Shown here piece after piece: positions 19,996 through 29,736 of a stretch of 64,000 bases of DNA. This DNA is from a candidate division FCPU426 bacterium. GTDB taxonomy: Bacteria > Oederibacteriota > Muellerivitia > Muellerivitales > Muellerivitaceae. The notes below the pieces were generated by a model. That model made no database searches, was not told the origin of the DNA, and was given only the letters and a program-made list of their open reading frames with translations. Numbering within the stretch: the stretch's first letter is position 1; every line of letters starts with the position of its first letter. Position numbers and translations under genes: made by a program. The stretch lies in NCBI GenBank assembly GCA_027452205.1, contig DAIDGV010000024.1:404750-468749 (forward strand). Direction: 5' to 3'.

Positions 19996-21074
19996 GCGAG
20001 GTTCTTTTTGAGCATGGCGGTGATCTGGAAAAAGCCGCATCGTTAGCGGGTTGTTCCCCGAAAGATCTGACGGATTTCTCCAACCTGCTCAACCCTTGTG
20101 GTTCTCCGCCGGGGTTGGAAGACGCATTAAAGGGCCAAGTGGGCGTCGCTTTGCTTCACCCCTCCTCCGGGGAAGGTCTCAAAGCCCGTCTTGCCCGACA
20201 AATGAAAGTGATCCCTCAACAAGTTTTCCTGGGCGGCGGTACGACCGAGTTCATTCATTTTTTGCCGCTTTGGCGTAAGTCGCAAAGACCCGTTATTGTC
20301 GGCCCGACTTATGGGGATTATGCCCCCGCCTTACGGCGCATGGGTGTGGAACCAAAATGGCTACTGGCGACGGAAGAAAAGGATTGGGTGCTCTCTTCCC
20401 AGCAATGGGAAGAAGGCATGAAAGAAAAGCCGGACTTCCTCATTCTTTCCCGCCCGAATAATCCCCTGGGTCAAAGTCTTTATCATCCCCTTTTAAAGGA
20501 CCTGATCCAAAGCCACCCTCAAACCTTTTTTGTGGTGGATGAAACCTGTATCGAACTGGCCGATGACCCAATAGATAATTTTTTGCTGGATCCTTGGCCG
20601 CGTAACTTGGCGGTGCTTCGTTCTTTTTCCAAAACTTATGCGGTGCCAGGCTTGCGTTTGGGCATTCTGCTGCTGCACCCTGATCTGGCGGGGTCTTTCC
20701 GGACTTTTCAAATGCCATGGACGGTTTCGCCTTTGGCGCAAGCGGCGGGGCTTTATTTGACCCATCAAGAAACTTGGTTGACCGAGAGTCAAGCCAAGAA
20801 CCGTATGGAGAAAGAACGGGTCTTTATGGAATTGAACGCGCTTAAAAAGTTCAAAGTGTTCCCTTCGTGCATGACCGCTTTTACGGTGAAAGGGCTCGTC
20901 CCTGGTTTTTCAGCCACGGCTCTTTTGAAAAAACTTCTCATGAATGAAAAAATACTGATCCGCGATCTTTCCCAACATCCAGGCTTGGGTCCTGTTTTCT
21001 TCCGCGTTGGTTTAAGGACGCCATCGGAAAATGATCGGCTTGTCGCAGCGCTGAAAAAAGAGGAAGCCGGATGA
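19992..21074 (+). CDS. Class I/II aminotransferase, threonine-phosphate decarboxylase-like (CobC/CobD)
   Basis: 'LSRPNNPLG', 'VLRSFSKTYAVPGLRLGILL' PLP lysine region; operon position between cobQ and cbiB. Confidence 0.85.
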   Translation: MSEVLFEHGGDLEKAASLAGCSPKDLTDFSNLLNPCGSPPGLEDALKGQVGVALLHPSSGEGLKARLARQMKVIPQQVFLGGGTTEFIHFLPLWRKSQRPVIVGPTYGDYAPALRRMGVEPKWLLATEEKDWVLSSQQWEEGMKEKPDFLILSRPNNPLGQSLYHPLLKDLIQSHPQTFFVVDETCIELADDPIDNFLLDPWPRNLAVLRSFSKTYAVPGLRLGILLLHPDLAGSFRTFQMPWTVSPLAQAAGLYLTHQETWLTESQAKNRMEKERVFMELNALKKFKVFPSCMTAFTVKGLVPGFSATALLKKLLMNEKILIRDLSQHPGLGPVFFRVGLRTPSENDRLVAALKKEEAG

Positions 21075-22012
21075 AGATCCATGCATTGGCCCTGCTTTTA
21101 GCCCTGGGACTCGATCTTCTTTTGGGGGATATCGAACGATTACCCCATCCCGTGAGATGGATGGGCGCTTTTTACCGTTGGTTCGATGAACTCTTCCGGA
21201 AGGCCAATTGGCGCCGTTATGAAACGGGTCTTTTCGCGGTGGTCTTCACCGGCTCGGTCTTTGCCTTAGGTACGGGATTATTTCTTACCCTCATCCGGGA
21301 TGGGTTACCCCAGATCTTGGCGGAAGGATTCCTGTTCTACTGGTGTCTGTCGGTCCGTACCCTGGTGGATGAGGCGCGGGAGGTCTATTTGGCTCTTTTG
21401 CGAAGGGACCTGCCCAAAGCCCGCCGGCATCTTTCCCGGGTGGTCGGGCGGGATACCAAGGGATTGCCCGTGGCCGAGATCGTTCGGGCCGTGGTGGAAA
21501 CCATCGGGGAAAGTTTTGTGGACGGGTTCCTCACCCCGGTCTTTTGGGGTTTGATCTTCGGAGTACCCGGTGCTTTTTTCTTCAAAGCGGTTTCTACAGG
21601 CGATTCAATGATCGGCCACCCGGACGCGCCCTATGAAAAGTTCGGCTGGGGTGCCGCTCGGATGGACGACGCGATGAATTTCCTTCCCGCCCGGCTTTGC
21701 GTTCTCTTTTTAGCCCCTGCCGCTTTGATCTGCCGTTTGGATGTCTGGGGTTTGCTCAAGGTTTTTTGGCAAGACCGGCTTAAACACGCCAGTCCCAACG
21801 CTGCCCATGGCGAAGCGGCTTTCGCGGGGGCTTTAGGGGTCCGGTTGGGCGGGATAAACCGATATGGCGGCAAGACCTATCCACAGGCTTTCTTGAATTC
21901 ATCCGGTCGTCCTTGCCAGCTATCGGACATTCTCAAGGCAATCTCGTTGTTAAAAGCTACGACAGCCCTGATCAGCGCGGTCCTTTTATCCAGTGTCATT
22001 TTGTTGCGCTAG
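21071..22012 (+). CDS. cbiB: Adenosylcobinamide-phosphate synthase
   Basis: 'LLLGDIERLPHPVRWMG', 'GDSMIGHPDAPYEKFGWGAARMDDAMNFLPARL'. Confidence 0.93.
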   Translation: MKIHALALLLALGLDLLLGDIERLPHPVRWMGAFYRWFDELFRKANWRRYETGLFAVVFTGSVFALGTGLFLTLIRDGLPQILAEGFLFYWCLSVRTLVDEAREVYLALLRRDLPKARRHLSRVVGRDTKGLPVAEIVRAVVETIGESFVDGFLTPVFWGLIFGVPGAFFFKAVSTGDSMIGHPDAPYEKFGWGAARMDDAMNFLPARLCVLFLAPAALICRLDVWGLLKVFWQDRLKHASPNAAHGEAAFAGALGVRLGGINRYGGKTYPQAFLNSSGRPCQLSDILKAISLLKATTALISAVLLSSVILLR

Positions 22013-22094
22013 TGGCACAAGATTTGCCCAAAAACCACAAGCTTTAGTATTGACAGAGAATTAACCTCACATAATATAGAAATCAGCGAGCGGT

Positions 22095-22265
22095 ACGTTT
22101 GGGGGATCCAAACGTTGAAAAGGGAACCTGGTGAAAGACCAGGACTGCCCCGCAGCGGTAAACGGGAACGAAAGCCGAACGACGCACTGGGCCATCATGG
22201 ATGATCTGGGAAGCGCGGCTAGTAGGGAAAGAAAAGGCCCGTCAGTCCGAAGACCTGCCGAACGC
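22095..22265 (+). ncRNA. Cobalamin riboswitch upstream of nrdA
   Basis: AAAAGGGAACCTGGTGAAAGACCAGGACTGCCCCGCAGCGGTAAACGGGAACGAAAGCC...GTCAGTCCGAAGACCTGCC. Confidence 0.93.
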
Positions 22266-22464
22266 TCACAAACCTTTCTTCTTGGGGAAGAAGACAGGCC
22301 CTCACCTCTTCAACGCCGTTTCACTTCCCTAAAAATGTTTTTCGTTTTTCCATTTCCGTTCGTAACGAACGCGCGGAGAGGAATGAGCTGTCTCATTTTT
22401 CTCCAAAAATAGGTTTGCCTCCACGCGCCCTGATCGCGCGGAGAACCATCTTGAAGGAGCTTTT

Positions 22465-24885
22465 ATGTCCGAAACCGTTCCGGCCTCGTCCGCCAGCCGT
22501 CCGAATCTATCCGTGGTGGGAGGCGAAGAAGTCGCCGTCCGCACCATGATGCGCGTTAAAAAGCGTAATGGCGAATTCGAGCCGGTCGACCCCAACAAGA
22601 TCGTCCGCGCGATCGCCCGCTGCTGCGGCGGCTTGACCCACGTGGACCCGATGCGGGTCGCCACCCGTACCATCAGCGGTCTTTATGACGGCGCGACCAC
22701 GATGGAGTTGGACCAACTCTCCATCCAGACCGCCGCTCACCTGATCGCCGAAGAACCCGAATATTCCCGCTTGGCCGCCCGCTTGCTCGCGACCTATATC
22801 GAAAAAGAAGTGATGAACCAAGATATCCATAATTTCTCCCAGTCCATTGACGCGGGCTACAAGAGCGGCATTATCGACGGCGCCATCCGCAAGCGCATCA
22901 CGCCCAATGCCCGTAAGATCAACGCGGCCATCGAATCCTACAGCACGGACTTGTTCGAGTATTTTGGTCTTCGTACTTTATACGACCGTTATTTGTTGAA
23001 GCACCCCGAGACCCGCCAGGTCATCGAAACACCCCAGTATTTCTTCATGCGCGTGGCTTGCGGCTTGTTCGAAGAAGCCGAGGAAGCCATCGAGTTCTAC
23101 CGCTTGATGTCGTCGCTGGAATATATGCCCTCGACCCCGACCTTGTTCAACTCGGGCACCCGGAACCCGCAATTGTCCTCCTGCTTCCTTTTGGATTCCC
23201 CGCAGGATTCCCTGGAAGCCATCTACAAGAAATACAGCGACATCGCCCTGCTCTCGAAGTTCGCCGGCGGGATCGGGGTGGCTTACACCCGCATTCGTGG
23301 CCGGGGCTCGCTCATCCGCGGTACCAATGGCCTTTCACAGGGCATCGTGCCCTGGTTGAAGACGCTGGATTCCTCTGTGGCGGCAGTCAACCAAGGCGGT
23401 AAACGCAAAGGCGCTTGTTGTGTTTATTTGGAGACATGGCACGCGGATATCGAGGAGTTCCTGGAGCTTCGCGATAACACCGGCGACGAAGCGCGCCGCA
23501 CGCACAATTTGAACCTGGCCCATTGGGTGCCAGACCTTTTCATGAAGCGTTTGGAAGCGGACGCGGACTGGTCCCTCTTCGACCCGAAGGCCGTGCCCCA
23601 ATTGACGGATCTTTTCGGGGCCGAATTCGAAAAGGCTTACGCTGAGGCGGAAGAAAAAGGGTTGGCGGTCAAAAAGGTGAAAGCTCGCGACCTTTACGCC
23701 CAAATGATGAAGACCCTGGCCCAGACCGGCAACGGTTGGATGTGCTTCAAGGATTCGTCCAACGAAAAGTGCAACCAGACTGCCACCGCGGGCAAAGCGG
23801 TCCACTTGTCCAATCTTTGCACCGAGATCATCGAGGTGACCAACGCCAAGGAGACCGCGGTCTGTAACCTGGGTTCGCTGAACCTGTCGCGCCACGTGAC
23901 TGCCAGCGGTTTTGACTTTGACAAGCTGCGCGCCAACACCACCCTGGCCGTTCATCAATTGGACAAGGTCATCGATATCAATTTCTATCCCATCGACAGC
24001 GCAGCGGATTCCAACCGCAAGTGGCGCCCAGTGGGTCTGGGCATCATGGGCCTGCAGGACGTGTTCTTCCAAATGCGCCTGCCCTTTGACAGTCCCCAAG
24101 CCTTGGAATTGTCCACCCGCATCCAGGAAGAGATCTATCTCTCCGCCTTGGAAGCTTCATGCGATCTGGCCGAAAAGCTCGGCGCTCACCCCAACTTCGC
24201 GGAAACCCGCGCGGCGCAAGGCGTACTGCAGCCGGACCTGTGGAAAGTGACGGCGAAGAACACCGCCCGTTTGGATGCCTTGCGCGAAAAGATCAAGAAG
24301 CACGGGTTGCGTAATTCCCTGCTCTTGGCCATCGCCCCGACGGCGACCATCGCTTCCATCTGCGGCTGCTACGAATGTATCGAACCGCAGATCTCGAACC
24401 TCTTCAAGCGCGAGACCCTGTCCGGCGAGTTCCTGCAAGTGAACCGTTACCTGGTCAACGAGCTCAAGCAATTGGGTCTGTGGAACGAAGCGACCCGTAA
24501 CAAGATCAAGGCGGGCGAGGGTTCCATCCAAGACATCAAGGAATTGCCGGATACGGTCAAGCAAGTGTTCCGCACCGTGTGGGAACTGCCTCAAAAAGCG
24601 CTGATCGATCTGGCCGCCGAACGGGGAGCTTTCCTCGATCAAAGCCAGTCCTTGAACCTGTTCATGGAATCGCCGGCCATCGGCAAGCTCTCTTCCATGT
24701 ATATGTACGCCTGGAAAAAGGGACTCAAGACCACCTATTACCTGCGGTCGAGGCCCGCGACCCGTATCGCCCAGTCGAACAACACGGCTACGATGGCCGC
24801 CTCCGCGCCGGTTCCGAAGTTCTCGGACGCCGAAGCGGTGGCTTGTTCGCTGGAAAATCCGGAGTCCTGCGAAGCCTGCCAGTAA
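22465..24885 (+). CDS. nrdA: Class I ribonucleotide reductase alpha subunit
   Basis: N-terminal ATP-cone, 'STPTLFNSGTRNPQLSSCFLL', 'NLCTEII', C-terminal 'CSLENPESCEACQ'. Confidence 0.95.
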   Translation: MSETVPASSASRPNLSVVGGEEVAVRTMMRVKKRNGEFEPVDPNKIVRAIARCCGGLTHVDPMRVATRTISGLYDGATTMELDQLSIQTAAHLIAEEPEYSRLAARLLATYIEKEVMNQDIHNFSQSIDAGYKSGIIDGAIRKRITPNARKINAAIESYSTDLFEYFGLRTLYDRYLLKHPETRQVIETPQYFFMRVACGLFEEAEEAIEFYRLMSSLEYMPSTPTLFNSGTRNPQLSSCFLLDSPQDSLEAIYKKYSDIALLSKFAGGIGVAYTRIRGRGSLIRGTNGLSQGIVPWLKTLDSSVAAVNQGGKRKGACCVYLETWHADIEEFLELRDNTGDEARRTHNLNLAHWVPDLFMKRLEADADWSLFDPKAVPQLTDLFGAEFEKAYAEAEEKGLAVKKVKARDLYAQMMKTLAQTGNGWMCFKDSSNEKCNQTATAGKAVHLSNLCTEIIEVTNAKETAVCNLGSLNLSRHVTASGFDFDKLRANTTLAVHQLDKVIDINFYPIDSAADSNRKWRPVGLGIMGLQDVFFQMRLPFDSPQALELSTRIQEEIYLSALEASCDLAEKLGAHPNFAETRAAQGVLQPDLWKVTAKNTARLDALREKIKKHGLRNSLLLAIAPTATIASICGCYECIEPQISNLFKRETLSGEFLQVNRYLVNELKQLGLWNEATRNKIKAGEGSIQDIKELPDTVKQVFRTVWELPQKALIDLAAERGAFLDQSQSLNLFMESPAIGKLSSMYMYAWKKGLKTTYYLRSRPATRIAQSNNTATMAASAPVPKFSDAEAVACSLENPESCEACQ

Positions 24886-24906
24886 TTAACCGAAACGGTT
24901 GTTGTA

Positions 24907-24951
24907 ACGGAGTTACATTGAGGAAAAAGACGAACTCCTCGATGTAACTCC
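24907..24951 (+). other. Long intercistronic hairpin between nrdA and nrdB
   Basis: CGGAGTTACATTGAGGA / TCCTCGATGTAACTCCG: 17-bp stem with one G-U type mismatch and an 11-nt loop. Confidence 0.8.
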
Positions 24952-25000
24952 GAGTTGTTTTGTGGTGAAATATTTTCTCTCTTAATTTGAAGGAGCCCCC

Positions 25001-25999
25001 ATGATCCTCGATTCCGGATTCAAGCTGACCCTGCGCCCCATGCAGTACCCGACTTTTTATGAAATGTATCGCGCGGCCATCAAGAACACCTGGACCGTCG
25101 AGGAAGTGGACTTCTCCACCGACCTGGTCGATCTTCGCGATAAAGTTTCAGCCCCTGAAAAACATCTCATCCAGCGTTTGGTGGCTTTCTTCGCCACCGG
25201 GGATTCCATCGTGTCGAACAACCTAGTGCTGAACCTTTATCGACATATCAATTCACCAGAAGCGCGTATGTATCTATCGCGTCAGCTTTATGAAGAAGCC
25301 CTGCACGTTCAGTTCTATCTGACCCTTTTGGACAACTACATGCCGGATCCGGCCGAACGGGAGAAAGCGTTCTCAGCAGTGGATAACATTCCCTCGATCA
25401 AGCGCAAGGCCCAGTTCTGTTTCAAGTGGATCAATTCGGTCTATGCTCTTAACGAAATCAAGACCGAGGCGGACCGGGAACAGTTCCTTATGAACCTCAT
25501 CAGTTTCGCATGCGCGGTGGAGGGTCTCTTTTTCTTTGCGGCTTTTGCTTATGTTTACTTCCTTCGCTCGAAAGGTTTGCTGAATGGCTTGGCGGCGGGC
25601 ACGAACTGGGTGTTCCGGGACGAGAGCATGCACATGACCTTTGCTTTCCAAGTGGTAGAGACGGTACGCAAGGAATATCCCCAGCTCTTCAACTCCAACT
25701 TGGAAAAGAAGATCCACGAAATGTTGGCGGATGCTATCGATTGCGAGGAACAGTTTGCCTCGGATTTGCTGCAGGAAGGAGTGGCCGGCTTGTCCCTCGG
25801 CTCCATGCGCCAGTATTTAGAATTCGTGGCCGACCAACGTTTGGTCAATCTAGGTTTTCCACCTAAGTATAAGACCAAAAATCCCTTCGACTTCATGGAC
25901 CTGCAGGACGTTCAGGAATTGACCAACTTCTTCGAACGCCGGGTCTCGGCCTATCAAGTGGGCGTCACCGGCGACGTAGCCTTCAACGAAAGCTTCTGA
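25001..25999 (+). CDS. nrdB: Class I ribonucleotide reductase beta subunit
   Basis: 'YEEALHVQFYLTLLDNY' (E-x2-H-x3-Y), 'FATGDSIVSNNL', 'EGLFFFAAFAYVYFL', 'RDESMH' metal ligands. Confidence 0.95.
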   Translation: MILDSGFKLTLRPMQYPTFYEMYRAAIKNTWTVEEVDFSTDLVDLRDKVSAPEKHLIQRLVAFFATGDSIVSNNLVLNLYRHINSPEARMYLSRQLYEEALHVQFYLTLLDNYMPDPAEREKAFSAVDNIPSIKRKAQFCFKWINSVYALNEIKTEADREQFLMNLISFACAVEGLFFFAAFAYVYFLRSKGLLNGLAAGTNWVFRDESMHMTFAFQVVETVRKEYPQLFNSNLEKKIHEMLADAIDCEEQFASDLLQEGVAGLSLGSMRQYLEFVADQRLVNLGFPPKYKTKNPFDFMDLQDVQELTNFFERRVSAYQVGVTGDVAFNESF

Positions 26000-26003
26000 T
26001 CCC

Positions 26004-26267
26004 ATGCGTTGGGTCATTTGGGGCACCGTGAAGAAATGGTTCGATCACGCGGCGAATAAGTACACCGGTGCGGACCAGCTTCGGCAAGAGAACGAGAAAC
26101 TGCGCCAAGAGAACCAAACCCTTAAGGCGAACAATGAACAATTATTGGGAAGGGTGCAGTACCTGGAAAAGGGCCACAAGGGTATCCATATTTCCGTCGT
26201 GCTTTTGACGGCCCTTTTGGCTATTTCGGCCACTTTAAATGTCGTTTATTGGTTCTTTAAGCACTAA
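26004..26267 (+). CDS. Small coiled-coil single-TM protein
   Basis: Heptad-like 'QLRQENEKLRQENQTLKANNEQLLGRVQYLEKG' followed by a TM helix. Confidence 0.6.
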   Translation: MRWVIWGTVKKWFDHAANKYTGADQLRQENEKLRQENQTLKANNEQLLGRVQYLEKGHKGIHISVVLLTALLAISATLNVVYWFFKH

Positions 26268-27187
26268 AGCGAAACGACGGCGAAGGCCTCCGGACGGCCT
26301 TTCCAATCAAAGACCTCCGGATGGATCAGATGGGCCAAGAGCTCCACTCCATCCACTAATCGTAAAGCGGGCCGGGCAAAGTAAGAATTACCATCCACCG
26401 CATAGACCCTTTTGTTCTTTACCGCCTGAAGGTCGTTCCAATGGGGCCTGGTTTTCAATAACTCAGCCTGTTCCAACGATCTTTGGGTGTTATAGCCGCA
26501 AGGCGAAACGATCAATACTTCGGGGTCTAACTTCAAAACATCGTCCCACGGGATGCGGACTGAATCCACGTTTGGTTTTGAGATATTGTCCACCCCGCCG
26601 GCCCAGCCGATCATCTCGGGTATCCAATGGCCGCCGCAATAAATAGGATCGACCCATTCCATGAAGAAGACTTTTTTGGGTTTTAGTTCTTTGCTCTTGG
26701 TTTTGACAGCATCGATCCGGGCTTGGGCCTGGGCGGCCAGTTGACGGGCTTTATCCAGAGTGCCGGTCTTTTCACCCAAAGCGATCAGGTCAGCAAGGAC
26801 ATTGTCGAAAGAGTGCGGGGTTTGCCAAAGGAATTCAGGTTTGGGCACCAGGGTCCTCAAGGCTTGGGTCGCTTCATTGCCCGAAGGGGCGCAGACCTGA
26901 CAAAGGTCCTGGGTGATGATGAGGGTCGGTTTTACTTTTTTGATCGCTTCCTCATCCACGGCGTAAACACTTTGGCCCTGGCCCATACGGGCGCTGACCG
27001 CTTCATCGATCTGTTGAAGGCTCAAACTAGCCAGGTCCATGGCGCAACGGACGACCACCGGTTTGGTCTTTACTTGGGCGGGATAGTCGCATTCATGGGA
27101 GACGCCCACCAGGTGATCGAAAAGGCCCAGGTCACAGACCATTTCGGTGGCGGCGGGAAGGAAACAAGCGATCCGAAGGTCGCTCAA
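26264..27187 (-). CDS. Cobalamin-binding BtuF-like protein without a signal peptide
   Basis: 'RIACFLPAATEMVCDLGLFDHLVGVSHECDYP', helical-backbone metal-receptor fold features; N-terminus is not a signal sequence. Confidence 0.8.
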   Translation of the reverse strand: MSDLRIACFLPAATEMVCDLGLFDHLVGVSHECDYPAQVKTKPVVVRCAMDLASLSLQQIDEAVSARMGQGQSVYAVDEEAIKKVKPTLIITQDLCQVCAPSGNEATQALRTLVPKPEFLWQTPHSFDNVLADLIALGEKTGTLDKARQLAAQAQARIDAVKTKSKELKPKKVFFMEWVDPIYCGGHWIPEMIGWAGGVDNISKPNVDSVRIPWDDVLKLDPEVLIVSPCGYNTQRSLEQAELLKTRPHWNDLQAVKNKRVYAVDGNSYFARPALRLVDGVELLAHLIHPEVFDWKGRPEAFAVVSL

Positions 27188-27387
27188 GGCTTCTTTTCCT
27201 CAAGGGTCTGGATCAGGGTGGCTTCCATCAGGCAGTCCGAGCACATACAGTCTTTTTCCATGTTTACGTTCTGAAGCACGGGATAAAGGGTGCACCAGCA
27301 GCTGCCGTGGGCTTCCAAGGTGCCGCATTGAAAGCCTTTGCCGCAGCGGCTGCAGATTTTAGTGGTGGGCTTGCTTGGGAATGTCAT
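27184..27387 (-). CDS. Cysteine-rich CWC-type small protein
   Basis: 'KICSRCGKGFQCGTLEAHGSCWCTLYP...CMCSDCL'; start re-set to ATG at 27387. Confidence 0.75.
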   Translation of the reverse strand: MTFPSKPTTKICSRCGKGFQCGTLEAHGSCWCTLYPVLQNVNMEKDCMCSDCLMEATLIQTLEEKKP

Positions 27388-27436
27388 GAAGGGATTGTAC
27401 ACTACGGGCACTGGATTCCAACAGGTGGGGGCCCGC

Positions 27437-28303
27437 ATGAAGTTCCGGCGTTTGATTTGGGTCGTTCTTTTGTTTATCTTAGGCTTAACGCGGGTTTTTT
27501 CTCAAACGATCCCCCACCGGGTCATTTCTCTTTCGCCAAATTTTACCGAGATCGTTTATGACATCGGCGCCCAAGATCAATTGGTGGGTGTGACCAATTA
27601 TTGCAAGTTCCCGCCCGAAGCCACGAAAAAAGAAAAAGTCGGCGGGTGGGTAAATCCAAATATTGAAAAAATCGTTTCATTAAAACCCGATCTGATATTG
27701 GTGCCTTCTTTTTTTGGGAAGAATTATGACCGGCTTCAAAAACTAGATCTCCCCATCCTGGCCATGAAATGCTACACAACACAGGACGTCTTAGCTCTTT
27801 ATGATTTGATCGGTGAAAAAATGGGCCGGGAAAGCGCGGCAAAAAAAGCAAAGGATCGGCTTGAAAAGCGGCTTGGTCGATTGAAAGGCCATAAAAGCGA
27901 TCGAAAACCTTTATCGGTCCTATTCATTGTGAATCATGTGCCCGGGGCTTTGCAGCAACTTTATGCGGTCGGATCGAATAATTTCATAAACGAGCTCATC
28001 CAATGGACCGGCGGGGTCAACGTATTGGAAGATTCCAAGTTGACCTACCCTATCGTTTCCAAGGAAGAGATGGTTAGCCGAGACCCGGATGTCATTATTA
28101 CGGTCTTGCCTCCCGAATCGAAAAAAGAGGATGAGAAAAACGAACAAAAGATTTGGTCCCAAATGTCCACCCTGAAAGCGGTGCGGGAAGGGCATCTTTA
28201 TTTTTTTCAAGGGGACGATCTGATGATCCCGGGTCCAACGATGCTGCATTTGGCCCAACTTCTTTCGGACGCATTTGAAAAAACCGGGATGACCCAACCG
28301 TGA
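27437..28303 (+). CDS. btuF: Periplasmic cobalamin/corrinoid-binding ABC component (BtuF-like)
   Basis: Signal peptide 'MKFRRLIWVVLLFILGLTRVFSQ', 'HRVISLSPNFTEIVYDIGAQDQLVGVTNYCKFP'; start re-set to ATG at 27437. Confidence 0.82.
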   Translation: MKFRRLIWVVLLFILGLTRVFSQTIPHRVISLSPNFTEIVYDIGAQDQLVGVTNYCKFPPEATKKEKVGGWVNPNIEKIVSLKPDLILVPSFFGKNYDRLQKLDLPILAMKCYTTQDVLALYDLIGEKMGRESAAKKAKDRLEKRLGRLKGHKSDRKPLSVLFIVNHVPGALQQLYAVGSNNFINELIQWTGGVNVLEDSKLTYPIVSKEEMVSRDPDVIITVLPPESKKEDEKNEQKIWSQMSTLKAVREGHLYFFQGDDLMIPGPTMLHLAQLLSDAFEKTGMTQP

Positions 28304-29679
28304 CAGCTCCTCCCTCTTTTCTTGTCACGGGCACCAGCAGTGGCGTTGGCAAAACAACCTTATCTTTTACGCTCATGGCCCTATTTCAAAAAAAAGGTTA
28401 TCAGGTCCAACCTTTCAAGATCGGCCCGGACTATATCGATGGCGGCTATCACCGATTGGCGACGGGTAAAGATTCCATCAATCTTGATCTTTGGATGATG
28501 GGCTGGTCAGGAATTCGGGAAAGTTTCAATCGTTATGGTTCCGATGCCGATATTTCGATCATCGAGGGTATGGGCGCACTTTATGATGGAAAGAATGGCA
28601 CGACCAGTGGCAGTAGTGCGGAGATCGCCAAAAAACTGGGGATTCCTGTTGTTTTGGTTATCGACATTTGGGGAGCCACGGTGACCACCGCCGCTTTGTT
28701 AGAGGGTTTGCTACGATTCGATCCTCGGGTGAAAGTAGCCGGGATCATTTTGAACCGGGCGGGAAGCCAAAAACACTACGAGATGGTGATGAAAGCCCTC
28801 AAGCCGGCTCTTCGAAAAATGGTGATCGGTTATTTATTAAGGGATCGGGGGCGGGAAATTCCTGAACGGCATTTGGGTTTACGCACCCTGGAAGAAAATC
28901 CAAAGGCGCGCCAGGTTTTACGGGACACGGTCTCGGCAGCTTCCAAAACTTTGGATATCACTCGTCTCGCCAAGATCTTAAAACTCAAAAAACGAAAGCG
29001 CTCTCCTGTTTCGGTTGTTTTACCGCCCGCCGGAGTGAAGTTGGGTGTGGCCCGAGATAGCGCCTTTTGTTTTTATTACGCTGAGAATTTGAGAATGCTT
29101 CAGGAAGCAGGGGCTCGGTTGGTTTTCTTTAGTCCCCTGAAAGACAAGAAACTTCCTAAGGATCTGGATGGGCTTTATTTCGGCGGTGGTTATCCTGAAA
29201 GCTTTTCTCGAGAGCTTTCCGCGAACAAGGGTTTGCGGCGGGAGATCCTTCAAAAAGTAAAAACAGGGATGCCGGTCTACGCCGAATGCGGCGGTCTCAT
29301 GTATCTTTCTGAAAGTTTGAAGGGGTTTGAAGGACGGGCCTTTCCATTGGTTGGGGCTCTGCCTTTAAAGGTTGAAATGGACCGAAAACGGCTTCATTTA
29401 CGCTATGTGGAGATCAAAACGACAGTTCCTTCTTTGTTGGGGCCCAAGGGCACCGTTGCCCGGGGACATGAATTCCATTATTCGAGTATTGTTCGTAGCG
29501 GATATCGCGGCTCCATGGTCTACCAAGGCGTCAATAGCGCCGGGGAAAAATTTAGTGAAGGTTACGCTCAAGGAAATCTTCTGGCGAGTTACTGTCACTT
29601 GCACTTCCGCTCTCATCCACTGATCCCCGCCTATTTTGTTCAAGCTTGCTGGGATTATGATGTTCGTCACACTTCTTAA
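28300..29679 (+). CDS. cbiA: Cobyrinate a,c-diamide synthase
   Basis: 'LVTGTSSGVGKTTLSFTLMALF', 'FKIGPDYIDGGYH', 'GLYFGGGYPESF', 'VYAECGGLMYL'. Confidence 0.93.
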   Translation: MTAPPSFLVTGTSSGVGKTTLSFTLMALFQKKGYQVQPFKIGPDYIDGGYHRLATGKDSINLDLWMMGWSGIRESFNRYGSDADISIIEGMGALYDGKNGTTSGSSAEIAKKLGIPVVLVIDIWGATVTTAALLEGLLRFDPRVKVAGIILNRAGSQKHYEMVMKALKPALRKMVIGYLLRDRGREIPERHLGLRTLEENPKARQVLRDTVSAASKTLDITRLAKILKLKKRKRSPVSVVLPPAGVKLGVARDSAFCFYYAENLRMLQEAGARLVFFSPLKDKKLPKDLDGLYFGGGYPESFSRELSANKGLRREILQKVKTGMPVYAECGGLMYLSESLKGFEGRAFPLVGALPLKVEMDRKRLHLRYVEIKTTVPSLLGPKGTVARGHEFHYSSIVRSGYRGSMVYQGVNSAGEKFSEGYAQGNLLASYCHLHFRSHPLIPAYFVQACWDYDVRHTS

Positions 29680-29736
29680 AACATCCCCAACTTTCATTTG
29701 ACAACTTTCGGTAACAAGAGTATTTACTTCCCCACA

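Noticed and set aside
22050-22090. Possible NrdR boxes upstream of nrdA (CACATAATATAGAAA)
   Set aside because: Only one weak partial match; no properly spaced second box.
22131-22412. 93 aa ORF upstream of nrdA
   Set aside because: Overlaps the cobalamin riboswitch; no protein motif.
25300-25350. NrdB as a class Ic (Tyr-less) R2
   Set aside because: The E-x2-H-x3-Y pattern (EALHVQFY) keeps a Tyr at the radical position.
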